Part shown: positions 40,419-49,372 of the stretch, piece by piece
Layout: each line of letters begins with the position of its first letter
Numbering within the stretch: position 1 is the stretch's first letter
NCBI GenBank assembly: GCA_046350555.1
Contig: JAXMAF010000013.1
Location: forward strand, 106,545-170,544
Direction: 5' to 3'
Origin: JAXMAF01 sp046350555
GTDB taxonomy: Bacteria > Planctomycetota > Phycisphaerae > Phycisphaerales > SM1A02
DNA: 64,000 bases
Notes under the pieces: generated by a model
Told to the model about the DNA's origin: nothing
The model's input: the letters and a program-made list of their open reading frames with translations, nothing else
Databases searched by the model: none
Made by a program: the position numbers and the translations under genes

Positions 40419-41405
40419 TCAAGTCATGGACTCGGGCCGCAAGTCCGGTTGGCGATAGGGCAAGCCAAGCGACACCGACGAGATGCCCAGACTGTGGAGG
40501 AGTTTCATTACCCCCGGCTTGGCTGCGGCGGCAACCACGAGCTTCCGACACGCGAGCGAGTCGTAATTGTCGTTCATCCGAAGGATGCTGTGGCGATGGT
40601 CTTGATGGAGTTCGCCGGCCAAGGTGAACAGGCCATGTTGCTCGCGTTGACGGCTGAAGCCCACGGAGTTGGACACCAAAGTGAACCAGTTCCGTGGCCT
40701 CCCATAGCCAAGCTCGAAGTCGAAGTCTCGCGGGTGGGGGGTATCGTCCTCAAAGCAGAGGCAGTAAGGATAACCTGGCCCTTCCCTCATACCCCTCCGA
40801 CTGTCGTATATGCACGGGACTCTAATGCGCTTCCACTGCTCCTGGCTTTTCGCCTCGAACGCGGAGCGGTTGAAGCTCCAGATCACGCCGTCTTGGTCCG
40901 GGAGAGTCACGCAGGCGAAGAACGCAGCGATCCATGGCGAGGCCGTCCAATCGACCAGCCGCGTCGCCGCTCCGAAGTGCTGCGCGACCTGCAACGCACC
41001 GAGTGAAAGCCCACTCTCAAACGCCGGGGCGATGTTCATCCGTTCGATATCGGGCAGATGTCGGCCAGCTTCGATCATGAATTCCCCAAGGACAATCCGT
41101 TCCAGCAAATATGCCGTCGCTCCAACTACTTGTGATCCGTCCCAAGCTGGTATCGACGCCCGTGTACGGCGAGATCGGGGCAGTGGAATACGCCCGTCCG
41201 CCTCGATGTGTTTCGTCTGATATTCGTCGTAGTACCGATCAAACCGAGAATTCGTCTGCTGCCAAGCGGCGCATGCTTCGCCCCGATAGGTGTCTCCGGT
41301 CCCCTGATCCGCCATGGTATCGGCGGTCAAGCGGTCAAACAGCTCGCGCGCCGAACCACATCGCTCTTCCTTCCAAGTCATGGACGCATTGTTCAAAGGA
41401 TTCAC
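40419..41405 (-). CDS. FRG-domain protein
   Basis: 328 aa. The FRG domain is named after the Phe-Arg-Gly-type motif, seen here as D-T-Y-R-G-E-A near residue 40. It is completed by L-Q-V-A-Q-H-F-G-A-A-T-R-L-V-D-W-T-A-S-P-W-I-A-A-F-F-A in the middle and H-G-L-F-T-L-A-G-E near the end. The molecular activity of FRG proteins is not settled; many lie in mobile or defence-type loci. The gene has lower third-position GC than its neighbours and is enclosed between family D repeats (40142-40332, 41702-42131), which fits transfer. A second ATG at 41381 is an alternative start. Confidence 0.85.
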   Translation of the reverse strand: MNPLNNASMTWKEERCGSARELFDRLTADTMADQGTGDTYRGEACAAWQQTNSRFDRYYDEYQTKHIEADGRIPLPRSRRTRASIPAWDGSQVVGATAYLLERIVLGEFMIEAGRHLPDIERMNIAPAFESGLSLGALQVAQHFGAATRLVDWTASPWIAAFFACVTLPDQDGVIWSFNRSAFEAKSQEQWKRIRVPCIYDSRRGMREGPGYPYCLCFEDDTPHPRDFDFELGYGRPRNWFTLVSNSVGFSRQREQHGLFTLAGELHQDHRHSILRMNDNYDSLACRKLVVAAAAKPGVMKLLHSLGISSVSLGLPYRQPDLRPESMT

Positions 41406-41701
41406 CGCCTAGTCAATTCTCAGCGCGGGATGCTTCGCCTACAAACGACGGGGGAGAGGGACGCGGGACCGCGTGCGTGGCCCGATCCGTCGTATCCGTG
41501 GCTGGGCTGTCGGTCAACGGCGACGCCCGCTCATTCGGTTCCACTTGGCCTGCTGCTCTCAATGAGTTGGCCGATCTCCGTTCGCGCCCGTTGGCCCTTT
41601 CTGCGCCTGCTGTGCCGGGCGGGGTGGCGGCGAACCCGTGGACGAACCGGTTGTGTCGGAACTTTGAGCAAGCCGCTCCTGCTGGCGCTTCCGTGGGCGT
41701 A

Positions 41702-42131
41702 AACCTTGGACACGCACTCCTCGCTGGAGCCACTCCGACGACCTCCACATCCTGTGGCGCCGATTCTTGGCCGCCACAAGATGCGCGGGGTGAACCTTGG
41801 ACACGCACTCCTTGCTGGAGCCACCGCGACGACCTCCACATCCTGTGGCGCGGAGCCTTGGCGGCCACAAGACGTGGACCGCAGCCGACCGACGTGCGTG
41901 GCCAAACTCGCGATGTGGCCAACCTCGCGTGCGCGATGCGTGGCCAACCTCGCGTGCGTGGCCAACCTTGCGGCCCCTTGCGGCGTGGGGTGAACCTTGG
42001 ACATGGGGTAAACCTTGGACACGCATTCCTTGCTGGAGCGACCTCGACGACCTCCACATCCTGTGGGGCAGAGTCTTGGCGACGACAAGATAAAGATGAC
42101 CGCCGGCCGATGTACGTGGCCAACCGCGGCG
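41702..42131 (+). repeat. Repeat family D cluster (copies 2-4) with tandem GTGGCCAACCTCGCG array
   Basis: Three elements start at 41705, 41795 and 42012 with CCTTGGACACGCA(C/T)TCC and contain CCACATCCTGTGG and a CTTGG-(C/G)-(G/C)GCCACAAG stem. Copies 3 and 4 end in ACGTGCGTGGCCAA or GTACGTGGCCAA. Between 41893 and 41970 the end word is tandemly repeated (GTGGCCAA(A/C)CTCGCGTGC). The preceding 300 bp (41406-41700) show no gene. Confidence 0.75.
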
Positions 42132-42151
42132 CCTCCCGCACGATGCCACGA

Positions 42152-42922
42152 TCACCGCCCGTCCGAACGCCCGATCGCAGTTGCGCCGCGTTCCTCGAAC
42201 GATGGAAACGGCTCCAGCGCCGCCCGAAGTTCCGCGTAGAGCTCTCCGACCCATGGCGGCGCCCTCGACACCAGCGTCGGCTCGCCTCGCCGCAGGTCGC
42301 ACGGCGCAATGATCACGCGGATGCCACCGACGCCACGCTCCGCTGCAATCAGGAACACTCGCTCGATCGCGTCGTCGCCCAAGGCGAGGCATCCGATCGA
42401 GGCCGACCCGCCGTGGATCATGATGTCGCCGCCGAGGTCCATGCGGCCGTCGGCTCGGGCCCGTTCGCGATCCAGCGCGTTCGGATAGTTCACTCGCAGC
42501 GCGAGGTGGAACCGCGAGTTCGGGTTGAGCGATTCGACCGCGTAGATTCCCTCCGGCACCTGGCCGTCGCCTGCGACGAGCTTCGGGCCCGGACTGCCGC
42601 TGGCGGCAAGAATGGGCAACGATGCCAGACGGTGCCATGCACCGCTGTCGCGGCCGCACAGATGCATCACGCGCTCCTGCTTGAACGCGACGAGCGCCAG
42701 CTCCGCGGGCGGGTAGGTCACGTTCGCATCGCCACACCAGCGGCGGACGTCATCTCGCACACCTGCGTCGAATCCGGCCAACCGCTCAGGGGCCGTCGCT
42801 CGACCGCGCATGCGCGTGTACATCGACCAGAAGGCGCTTCGACCCGCAGGCGTGGCGACGGCGACGAGGCAGACGATCGCGAAGGCGACGGTCACAAGGA
42901 ACTCGGACGTCAGAGATCGCAT
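42152..42922 (-). CDS. YafK-like L,D-transpeptidase
   Basis: 256 aa with an N-terminal membrane anchor or signal (L-V-T-V-A-F-A-I-V-C-L-V-A-V-A-T). The catalytic domain shows V-P-E-G-I-Y-A-V-E-S-L-N-P-N-S, L-R-V-N-Y-P-N-A-L-D and the active-site motif D-I-M-I-H-G-G-S-A-S-I-G-C-L-A-L with the His and Cys of YkuD/YafK enzymes. Such enzymes form or cut peptidoglycan L,D-cross-links or protein links in the periplasm. It is an isolated gene between two repeat clusters. Confidence 0.85.
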   Translation of the reverse strand: MRSLTSEFLVTVAFAIVCLVAVATPAGRSAFWSMYTRMRGRATAPERLAGFDAGVRDDVRRWCGDANVTYPPAELALVAFKQERVMHLCGRDSGAWHRLASLPILAASGSPGPKLVAGDGQVPEGIYAVESLNPNSRFHLALRVNYPNALDRERARADGRMDLGGDIMIHGGSASIGCLALGDDAIERVFLIAAERGVGGIRVIIAPCDLRRGEPTLVSRAPPWVGELYAELRAALEPFPSFEERGATAIGRSDGR

Positions 42923-43170
42923 TGGCGTGCGAATGAAGCAACTGCCGTGACCCCGCCGTGTCGACTTCGACGTGCTCGCCCGTGCGAGCGTTCGCTCCGC
43001 TGGCGCTTCGCTTCAGCGGTGATGCACCATCCCGCGGGATTCAAGGACGCACGGCACAAACGGCGATGTCGCGAGTCGTCCTCGCCCTGAAACCGCCCCA
43101 GTATCGGCACGGTTCGCTCACCCCCAGCACCCCCGTGTTGACTGTCGTCGCCGGCTCGAGCAATAGGGGC

Positions 43171-43350
43171 GAACCTTGGACACGCACTCCTTGCTGGAGC
43201 CACCGCGACGACCTCCACATCCTGTAGCGCGGAGCCTTGGCGGCCACAAGACGTGGACCGCAGCCGACCGACGTGCGTGGCCAAACTCGCGTGAACCTCG
43301 CGTGCGTGGCCAAACTCGCGTGGCCAAACTCGCGATGCGTGGCCAACCTC
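43171..43350 (+). repeat. Repeat family D, copy 5, with tandem end words
   Basis: CCTTGGACACGCACTCC, GCCACCGCGACGACCTCC, ACATCCTGTAGCGCGGAG, CTTGGCGGCCACAAG, ACGTGCGTGGCCAAACTCGC, followed by three more GTGGCCAA(A/C)CTCGCG words. The adjoining 42923-43170 holds no supported gene. Confidence 0.75.
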
Positions 43351-43471
43351 GCGAACCTGGCGTCCTTGACGATTACAGATCCCGCAAGGACGATCCGTTG
43401 CGACAGATCGTTCGTCCACGCCGCGGCATTTCACCACGCGGACTCAAGAACTTGGGCCAGGAGAGCCAGCG

Positions 43472-44593
43472 ATGGAACGCCGCACCTTCATGACCACTTC
43501 CACCGCGGCCGGCGGGATGGCGATGCTCGCCGGGCTTGCTCGCCGGCCGGAGTCGGTTGCGTGCATGCTTCAACCGAGAACTGAAGCAGTTTTTTCGCTG
43601 TCGGGACAGCGTCCGATCCAATACCCCGGCGGCACCTTGCGGGAGATGACCGCCGACGACTACCCGCCCATTCCGAACATGGCCTCGGCGCAGATCGATC
43701 TCGAGGTCGGCGGCATGCGCGGCCTGCATTGGCACGACACTGCGGGCGAGATCGGATATGTGGTTTCGGGAAGGGCGCTGCTCACCGTCGTGGATTCGGC
43801 CAACAACCAGGAGATCGGCCCGCTCAACGAAGGCGACATCTACTGCGTGCCTGTGGGCTTCGCGCACAGCCTGGCCTGCCTGGGAACGGGGCCCTGCCGG
43901 GTGGTGGCGGTCTACGACGACGGCAGGACGGTGGAGTCGAACGCCTTCAATGCCACCGACTGGCTGAAGGCAGAACCGGCGAACATCCTCACGGCAATCC
44001 TGAGCGTGCCGGGCGACCGGCTTCAACAGGCCGCCGGAACGGTTCCCCTGATCACGAAGAACAAGCCCCTCCTTGACGTCCCTGCCGCACCGCACGGCTT
44101 GGCCACGAGGGCCCCCCAGTCCTTCAGATTTCCGCTGACGCAGATGACGCCGGTCGCCAGCTCCGGGGGCACCTTCGTGCAGGCGTCCAGGCTGGACTTC
44201 CCCATGGCGCAAACCATGATCGCGGCCGTGACGGTGCTCTACCCGCGCGGCATCCGCGAACCTCACTGGCATCCCAACGCCGACGAGTGGGATTATGTCC
44301 TCAGCGGCCGCGCCAAGATCACGATGTTCGCGGGGGCCGGTAAGTCCGCCGTGGTGGAACTCGGCCCAGGCGACCTGGGCTACCTTCCGCGAAACGCGGC
44401 CCACGCGGTCGAGACCATCGGCGATGAGCCGTTCCGATTGCTCAGCGTCTTCAACGCGGACAGCTTCCAGGCCATCGGCGTTTCCGGCCTCCTGGTCGCG
44501 ACGCCGGACGAACTGCTGACGCGCAACCTCGGGCTGACGGGGGGCGAGGTTGCCGGGATCACGAAGGTGAAGAGGTTCATCACGGGCACTTGA
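43472..44593 (+). CDS. Exported bicupin (oxalate-decarboxylase-like)
   Basis: 373 aa; AGGAG lies upstream of the ATG. The N-terminus (M-E-R-R-T-F-M then a small-residue hydrophobic stretch) is a secretion signal, possibly Tat-like. The first cupin has ligands His86, His88, Glu93 and His132 (G-L-H-W-H-D-T-A-G-E; F-A-H-S-L). The second has His265, His267, Glu272 and His311 (P-H-W-H-P-N-A-D-E-W-D-Y; A-A-H-A-V-E). This double set is the manganese-site layout of oxalate decarboxylases/oxidases. Whether oxalate is the substrate cannot be shown, since the lid segment is not recognisable. No partner genes adjoin. Confidence 0.85.
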   Translation: MERRTFMTTSTAAGGMAMLAGLARRPESVACMLQPRTEAVFSLSGQRPIQYPGGTLREMTADDYPPIPNMASAQIDLEVGGMRGLHWHDTAGEIGYVVSGRALLTVVDSANNQEIGPLNEGDIYCVPVGFAHSLACLGTGPCRVVAVYDDGRTVESNAFNATDWLKAEPANILTAILSVPGDRLQQAAGTVPLITKNKPLLDVPAAPHGLATRAPQSFRFPLTQMTPVASSGGTFVQASRLDFPMAQTMIAAVTVLYPRGIREPHWHPNADEWDYVLSGRAKITMFAGAGKSAVVELGPGDLGYLPRNAAHAVETIGDEPFRLLSVFNADSFQAIGVSGLLVATPDELLTRNLGLTGGEVAGITKVKRFITGT

Positions 44594-44679
44594 CGAAGGT
44601 GGAAAGCCGCCATCTTCTGCGCGACCTCCGGCGCCATCGGGGACAACGAGTGACAGCCACCTGCTCGGGGGCAATCGAA

Positions 44680-44850
44680 GCTTGGACACGCACACGTTTC
44701 TCGAAGCTTCGGCACGCACACGTTCCGTGAGCGACCTTGACGACCTCCACATCATGTGGGACAGAGTCTTGGCGACCACAAGATGCCGACCACCGCCTGC
44801 CGATGTGCTTTCCAACCTCGAGCGTCCGGCCAGCCGATGTGCGTGTCCAA
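44680..44850 (+). repeat. Repeat family D, copy 6 (divergent)
   Basis: AGCTTGGACACGCACACG, a second AGCTTCGGCACGCACACG, then GACCTTGACGACCTCC, ACATCATGTGGGACAGAG, TCTTGGCGACCACAAG and GATGTGCGTGTCCAACC. It keeps the block order of the family with many changes. No gene is supported from 44851 to 45136. Confidence 0.65.
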
Positions 44851-45136
44851 CCTGGTGTCCAACCTGGCGATCCCTCGGACCGGGCCGTGGATGCCCATGA
44901 GACACGCCATGTCGCGATGCCAACTGGGCGCGCAGGAGATGCCGTCGGTCGTGGCGCACGTGGCCCGCGAGCCGATGGCGACGGTGGTGGCGATGATGGC
45001 ACGGTGGATGAAGGAGGCGTCGGGCATTGGAAGGTGCTCCGTGAGAGGACCGTCAGTCTCTCCCGCACTTCACCATAACTCAAGTAGACATAACGAGTTG
45101 CGTGACAACGCCGCCGGCGCGCTGTATGGTGTGTCC

Positions 45137-47926
45137 ATGCGTCGGACCTCATGCCGCGTCGTAGGATCGGTGTCTCGAGCTCGCATCCTCGCCCTCGCCT
45201 GTGCGCTGCCGCTGGCTGGCGCGGTTCGTTCGCACGCGGACCCGCCGTGTCCGGGACATTGGCATGACACGGGGTTCGAGCCGGGGCTGACCAACACCAT
45301 CGGATCGCTGGTGCTGAGCGGGAACGTGTACGCCTTGGCCGTCGACCCTTTGTCGCCGACGCCCGCGCTCCTTGCGGCAGGCTCGTTCAACACAGCCTTC
45401 GGCCAGCCGCTGCCGCGCGTCGGACGCTGGTCCGAAGGCGGATGGTCGGCGTTCGGCGCCGGACTCTCGAGCACCGTCAACGCGATTGCGTCCATCGATC
45501 TTCCAGGCGATCGAGGCGGCCCGCAGCTTGTCGTGGGCGGCTCCTTCACCAAGAGCGGCGAGGCGCCGATCCTCCGCGTAGCGCGCTGGACCGGCGAGCA
45601 GTGGCTTCCGCTGGGAGGTGGCGTCGACGGAACCGTGCTCGCCCTGTGCTCGTTCGACGACGGCAGCGGCCCGGCGCTCTATGCCGCCGGGGAGTTCACG
45701 CACGCCGACGGCCTCGCCGCCAATCACGTCGCTCGCTGGGACGGCAGGAGCTGGTCGCCGGTCGGTGTGCGCGGCGGTGGCGTGGCGGGCGGTGGCGTCG
45801 ACGGCACCGTGCGCGCCCTCGCTGTCTTCGACGACGGATCGGGTCCGCGGCTCTTCGCCGCCGGCGACTTCGTGCACGCGGATGGGATCGGCGCGAAGCA
45901 CATCGCGGCGTTCAACGACAAGGAGTGGTCGTCCGTGGGCGCGGGTCTCGACTCCAACGTGCAGGCACTCGAGGTGTTCGATCTGGGTGCTGGTCCTGCG
46001 CTCTACGCCGGCGGGATCTCGACCGCGGCATGCTGCGCCGGCGATGGCACGCTCGCGGTGTGGAACGGCGCGACGTGGAGCTCACCGCCTGGCACCTTCA
46101 ACGGCGCGATCTATGCGCTTCACTCGACGATCGTCGGCGGCACGCCGACGCTCCTGATCGGCGGCAACTTCACGCAGATCGACCAGGGCGCGATCGGCTA
46201 CGTGCGCCAGCGGATCACCGGCTACGACGGCGCGAGCTGGAAGCTCATGGGCTCGGTGGGCAACGCGGTGCGGGCGATCGCCTCGGTGCCTTCGGCCTCG
46301 TCCGATGTCGGCGATCCGACGCTCTACATCGGCGGGACCTTCGTGAGCACCAACGGCGGGCTCGCGGAGGGCATTGCGCGCTGGAACGGATCGAAGTGGC
46401 GTCGCGTGAGCACGCCCATGCCTGGATTCTGGACCGACAACACCGTCTATGACGCCATCGAGGCGACGATCGACGGCGAGCCGGCGCTGGTTGTCGCCGG
46501 CACATTTCAGATCGCCGGCGACAAGGAGATCGGCGCCGTCGCGACATGGCGCGACGGTGCGTTCGAGCCGCTCGGCAGCGGGCTGGCGGGTTCGGCCTAC
46601 GGGCTGCTGGCATCGACGCGCGAACCGGGCGTCATCTATGCCGCGGGGACGTTCGAGGATGGCGATGGCGTGGCATCGACGAACTACGGGCTCATGCGCC
46701 TGGATACGTCGGCCGGCGCGGATGCACGTTGGACACCGATGGCCACGGTGACCAACAGCTCCTGGTATGCATACGGCTACACCGTTGCCGAGTTCGATGA
46801 TGGTGACGGCCCGGCGCTCTACCTTGGCGGCACGTTCGAGAAGGTCAATGGCGTGCCGTCTTGGGGCATCGCGCGATTCGATGGCACGACATGGTCGCAG
46901 GTCGGCGTCCCGTTCTACCACGACAGCCAGGTGTGGGCGCTGAAGGTGTACGACTCGGGCAGCGGACCTCGGCTGTACTGCGCGGGCAACGCCGGGCCGG
47001 CGGGGAGCCCATACGGCAGCGTGTTCGCATGGGACGGCCGTGCCTGGTCCGGGATCGGTTACTTCTCCGCCATCGATCCACCGTGGGCGCTCGCGGTCCA
47101 TGACGACGGCAGCGGCGCGAAGCTCTACATCGCCGGCGACTTCGAGAAGCTCTATCGGTGGAATGGCCAGGCGGTGGAGATGCTGGGCGACGTCGGATAT
47201 GGACGCCGCCGGATGCTCTCCCACGACTTCGGCAGCGGGCCGAAGCTGCTCATCGCAGGATCTCAGGGATCGATCACACCCATGATCTCGGCATGGACCG
47301 GCAGCACGATCATGCCGATTCCCGGCGTGTTCGCGTTCAGCTCGTCGCTGGGGACCGATGGCCAGGCGTGGGCCTTGGCGCCATTGGCCGACGGAAGGTT
47401 CATGGTCGGCGGCGCGTTCCGTTGGATCAACGAGGTGCCGGGGGTGCGGCCGATGGCGTACGTTGCGGCGTACGACCCGAGCGCCGCGCCGTGGATCGTC
47501 GACCATCCCGACGATGCGCTCGCGGCCGCCGGAGAGGGCGTGCAGTTCGGCGTTGCGCTCTTCGAGGATCTGCCGACGGAGCCGGTCGCGTACGCGTGGC
47601 GACACGATGGCGTGGCGCTGGTCGACGGCGCGTCGATCGCGGGAGCGAAGACGGCGACGCTGCTGGTGACGGTCACGAGCGCCGCGGATGCCGGGCTCTA
47701 CGACGTGGTCGTCTCGAACGAATGTGGCGAGAGCGTGAGCCGAGCGGCGATCCTCGTGGTCACGTGCGCGGGCGACATCGATGGTGATGGCAGCGTGGGG
47801 GGAGGCGATCTCGGCGCGCTGCTGGGCGCATGGGGAACATCGAGCGCGGCGTTCGACCTCAACGGCGATGGTGTCGTGGACGCGGCGGATCTGGCCGCGC
47901 TGGTGGCGGCATGGGGCCCATGCTGA
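45137..47926 (+). CDS. Giant secreted beta-propeller/Ig-like/dockerin protein
   Basis: 929 aa from ATG 45137 with signal peptide A-L-A-C-A-L-P-L-A-G-A-V-R-S-H-A. The body consists of many units of the form L-Y-A-A-G-x-F...A-x-W-D-G-x-x-W-S-x-(V/L)-G, the planctomycete-type propeller repeat of 40-60 residues (for example V-A-R-W-D-G-R-S-W-S-P-V-G). Near residue 770 an immunoglobulin-like domain follows (A-Y-A-W-R-H-D-G-V-A-L-V-D-G, D-A-G-L-Y-D-V-V-V-S-N), then two dockerin repeats ending W-G-P-C. Probably a surface-exposed binding protein. Promoter and partners are not evident. Confidence 0.85.
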   Translation: MRRTSCRVVGSVSRARILALACALPLAGAVRSHADPPCPGHWHDTGFEPGLTNTIGSLVLSGNVYALAVDPLSPTPALLAAGSFNTAFGQPLPRVGRWSEGGWSAFGAGLSSTVNAIASIDLPGDRGGPQLVVGGSFTKSGEAPILRVARWTGEQWLPLGGGVDGTVLALCSFDDGSGPALYAAGEFTHADGLAANHVARWDGRSWSPVGVRGGGVAGGGVDGTVRALAVFDDGSGPRLFAAGDFVHADGIGAKHIAAFNDKEWSSVGAGLDSNVQALEVFDLGAGPALYAGGISTAACCAGDGTLAVWNGATWSSPPGTFNGAIYALHSTIVGGTPTLLIGGNFTQIDQGAIGYVRQRITGYDGASWKLMGSVGNAVRAIASVPSASSDVGDPTLYIGGTFVSTNGGLAEGIARWNGSKWRRVSTPMPGFWTDNTVYDAIEATIDGEPALVVAGTFQIAGDKEIGAVATWRDGAFEPLGSGLAGSAYGLLASTREPGVIYAAGTFEDGDGVASTNYGLMRLDTSAGADARWTPMATVTNSSWYAYGYTVAEFDDGDGPALYLGGTFEKVNGVPSWGIARFDGTTWSQVGVPFYHDSQVWALKVYDSGSGPRLYCAGNAGPAGSPYGSVFAWDGRAWSGIGYFSAIDPPWALAVHDDGSGAKLYIAGDFEKLYRWNGQAVEMLGDVGYGRRRMLSHDFGSGPKLLIAGSQGSITPMISAWTGSTIMPIPGVFAFSSSLGTDGQAWALAPLADGRFMVGGAFRWINEVPGVRPMAYVAAYDPSAAPWIVDHPDDALAAAGEGVQFGVALFEDLPTEPVAYAWRHDGVALVDGASIAGAKTATLLVTVTSAADAGLYDVVVSNECGESVSRAAILVVTCAGDIDGDGSVGGGDLGALLGAWGTSSAAFDLNGDGVVDAADLAALVAAWGPC

Positions 47927-48078
47927 GTCAACGCCCCAGCCGCAGGGCACCTCCAAGGAAGCTTGCGCTGGTCGCCTGCATGCGAAAGCTCCTGGTCATC
48001 CTCAACGCCATGATCCGCAACGGCACAAAGTGGGCCACAAAGCCCGCGACGGCTTGACACGCAAGACAGTCGCTCATC

Positions 48079-48135
48079 AAACCGGACGTGCAGGTTTCCC
48101 GCATCCGGCTTGCCCGACGACGACACGATCGTCGA
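48079..48135 (-). mobile_element. Group II intron domain V remnant, copy 3
   Basis: The domain V hairpin (48079-48111 on the minus strand, with the AGCCGGATGC and GCACGTCCGG arms conserved except one C-to-T change) and the preceding GTCGTCGGGCA stretch are present. Domain VI and the rest of the intron are missing. This is the third copy in the window. Confidence 0.55.
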
Positions 48136-48489
48136 ACGACGGCGCGCCTCGACGCGCACACGGGCCGCTCGGCGGCCTCGGACTCGGTGTTGTCGGAACC
48201 GGAGGCGAAGCCGAATCGGCGCCTGTGGTCCCTTCCCGTGGGCGGGTCGTCGAAAGCAGGAAGGAGAACCAACGGAACGACGGCCGGAACCAGGCACGCG
48301 AAGGGCAGGCTGGCAACGTGGCGATGATCCGTCAACGATGATGAGGATGAGGATGCTTGGCAGGGAGGACAACGAAACAGGTGGCTGTCCCTTATATCGG
48401 TAGCTGTCCCTTGCTTCGTCCTACGCGCCGCGACGCACCGGCGGCTGTCCGATGCGCCCCGGCGCCCGAAGCGCCGCCGTTGCTGTCCC

Positions 48490-48562
48490 AAGTGCTCCGC
48501 CCCAAGTGCCCCGTCCCAAGTAGACCCAGGTGGCCCCAAGTAGACCCAAGTAGCCCCCTTGC
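48490..48562 (+). repeat. Short tandem CCCAAGTAGACC-type repeat
   Basis: Five or six degenerate units of (C)CCCAAGT(A/G)(G/C)(A/C)CC about 12-13 bp long (TCCCAAGTGCTCC, CCCAAGTGCCCC, TCCCAAGTAGACC and so on). The surrounding 48112-48735 contains no supported gene. Confidence 0.55.
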
Positions 48563-48735
48563 GGCGCAGCACCGACCGAAGAGCGAAGAGCGCAGTGGCA
48601 GGCCTTCAGCGGTCGGGCAGCCACTACAATCGATGTCGGCGTCGCAGGGTCATATGCCGAATCTCGATCGGACGATCAAGCCAGGGCCCGCCGGGCACCG
48701 TCGCCCGAGCCGAACCTCGACCGTGCGAACATGTC

Positions 48736-48809
48736 GGGCTGGTAGCTCAGCGGTCCAGAGCCGGGCACTCATAATGCTCACGACGCAGGTTCGAATCCTG
48801 CCCAGCCCA
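48736..48809 (+). tRNA. tRNA with CAU anticodon (Met or lysidine-modified Ile)
   Basis: The cloverleaf closes fully: acceptor GGGCTGG/CCAGCCC, D-stem GCTC/GAGC, anticodon stem GGGCA/TGCTC with loop C-T-C-A-T-A-A (anticodon CAT), T-arm GCAGG-TTCGAAT-CCTGC and discriminator A. The 3' CCA is not encoded, as in many bacteria. CAT can belong to elongator Met or to Ile2; the initiator is excluded because the acceptor is paired at position 1-72. Confidence 0.9.
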
Positions 48810-48926
48810 TTGAATTGCGTGGCACCGTTTCGCACCCGTTCGCGCAGGTGACCCGCCCCCCAAGAAGAGGCCCACTGGTCATGAGAGACTTCAAGGGCCA
48901 CACGGCCCTGAGGAAGGGATCTCTCG

Positions 48927-49121
48927 ATGGCACGTCAAGGCAAGCGGAAGCGTCACACGCCGGAGGAGATCGTCGCCAAGCTTCGTCGGGTCGACGAGCA
49001 GCTCGCAGCCGGGATGGTGATCGCAGACGCGGCCAGGTCGCCGGGCGTCTCGGAGGTCACGCTGCATCGATGGCGCCAACAGTACGGCACGCTGGCGGTC
49101 GGTGATACGCGTCCCAATTGA
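48927..49121 (+). pseudogene. IS3-family OrfA remnant, copy 2
   Basis: 64 aa. M-A-R-Q-G-K-R-K-R-H-T-P-E-E-I-V-A-K-L-R and V-S-E-V-T-L-H-R-W-R-Q-Q-Y-G-T-L are well conserved OrfA features, better than in the copy at 16.08 kb. After Y-G-T-L the coding sequence is replaced by repeat B, and the frame stops within 20 bases of the junction. No OrfB. It lies about 120 bp after the tRNA. Confidence 0.8.
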
Positions 49122-49167
49122 TTCGCGCGCGCCACCCAACCCAGTTTCGCCGTGAGACGCCGCGCGG
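49103..49167 (+). repeat. Repeat family B, copy 3 (short)
   Basis: GATACGCGTCCCAATTGATT, GCGCCACCCAACCCAG, TTTCGCCGTGAGACGCCGCG. It is joined directly to the truncated IS3 orfA. From 49168 to 49372 nothing further is recognised. Confidence 0.7.
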
Positions 49168-49372
49168 CCATCGGCCTTCCACATTCGAAGCAACGCCCGA
49201 GAAGCGAGATCGACCGGCCCCTCGGCCTCCTGTTCTCTCGACCTTCGCACGGCGAACGACTCGGTCTTCCGTGCGAGACTCGACGCGTTGCCGTTATCCT
49301 TGATGGGCGGTTCGCGATCCAAGCTTCGCTGCTTGTGCTCGGTCGTCGCGTTCCACGCCAGGGAGCCCGGGG

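Noticed and set aside
48559..48901. Short frames covering the tRNA region on both strands
   Set aside because: They include the tRNA gene itself and repeat sequence; a complete cloverleaf is the better explanation.
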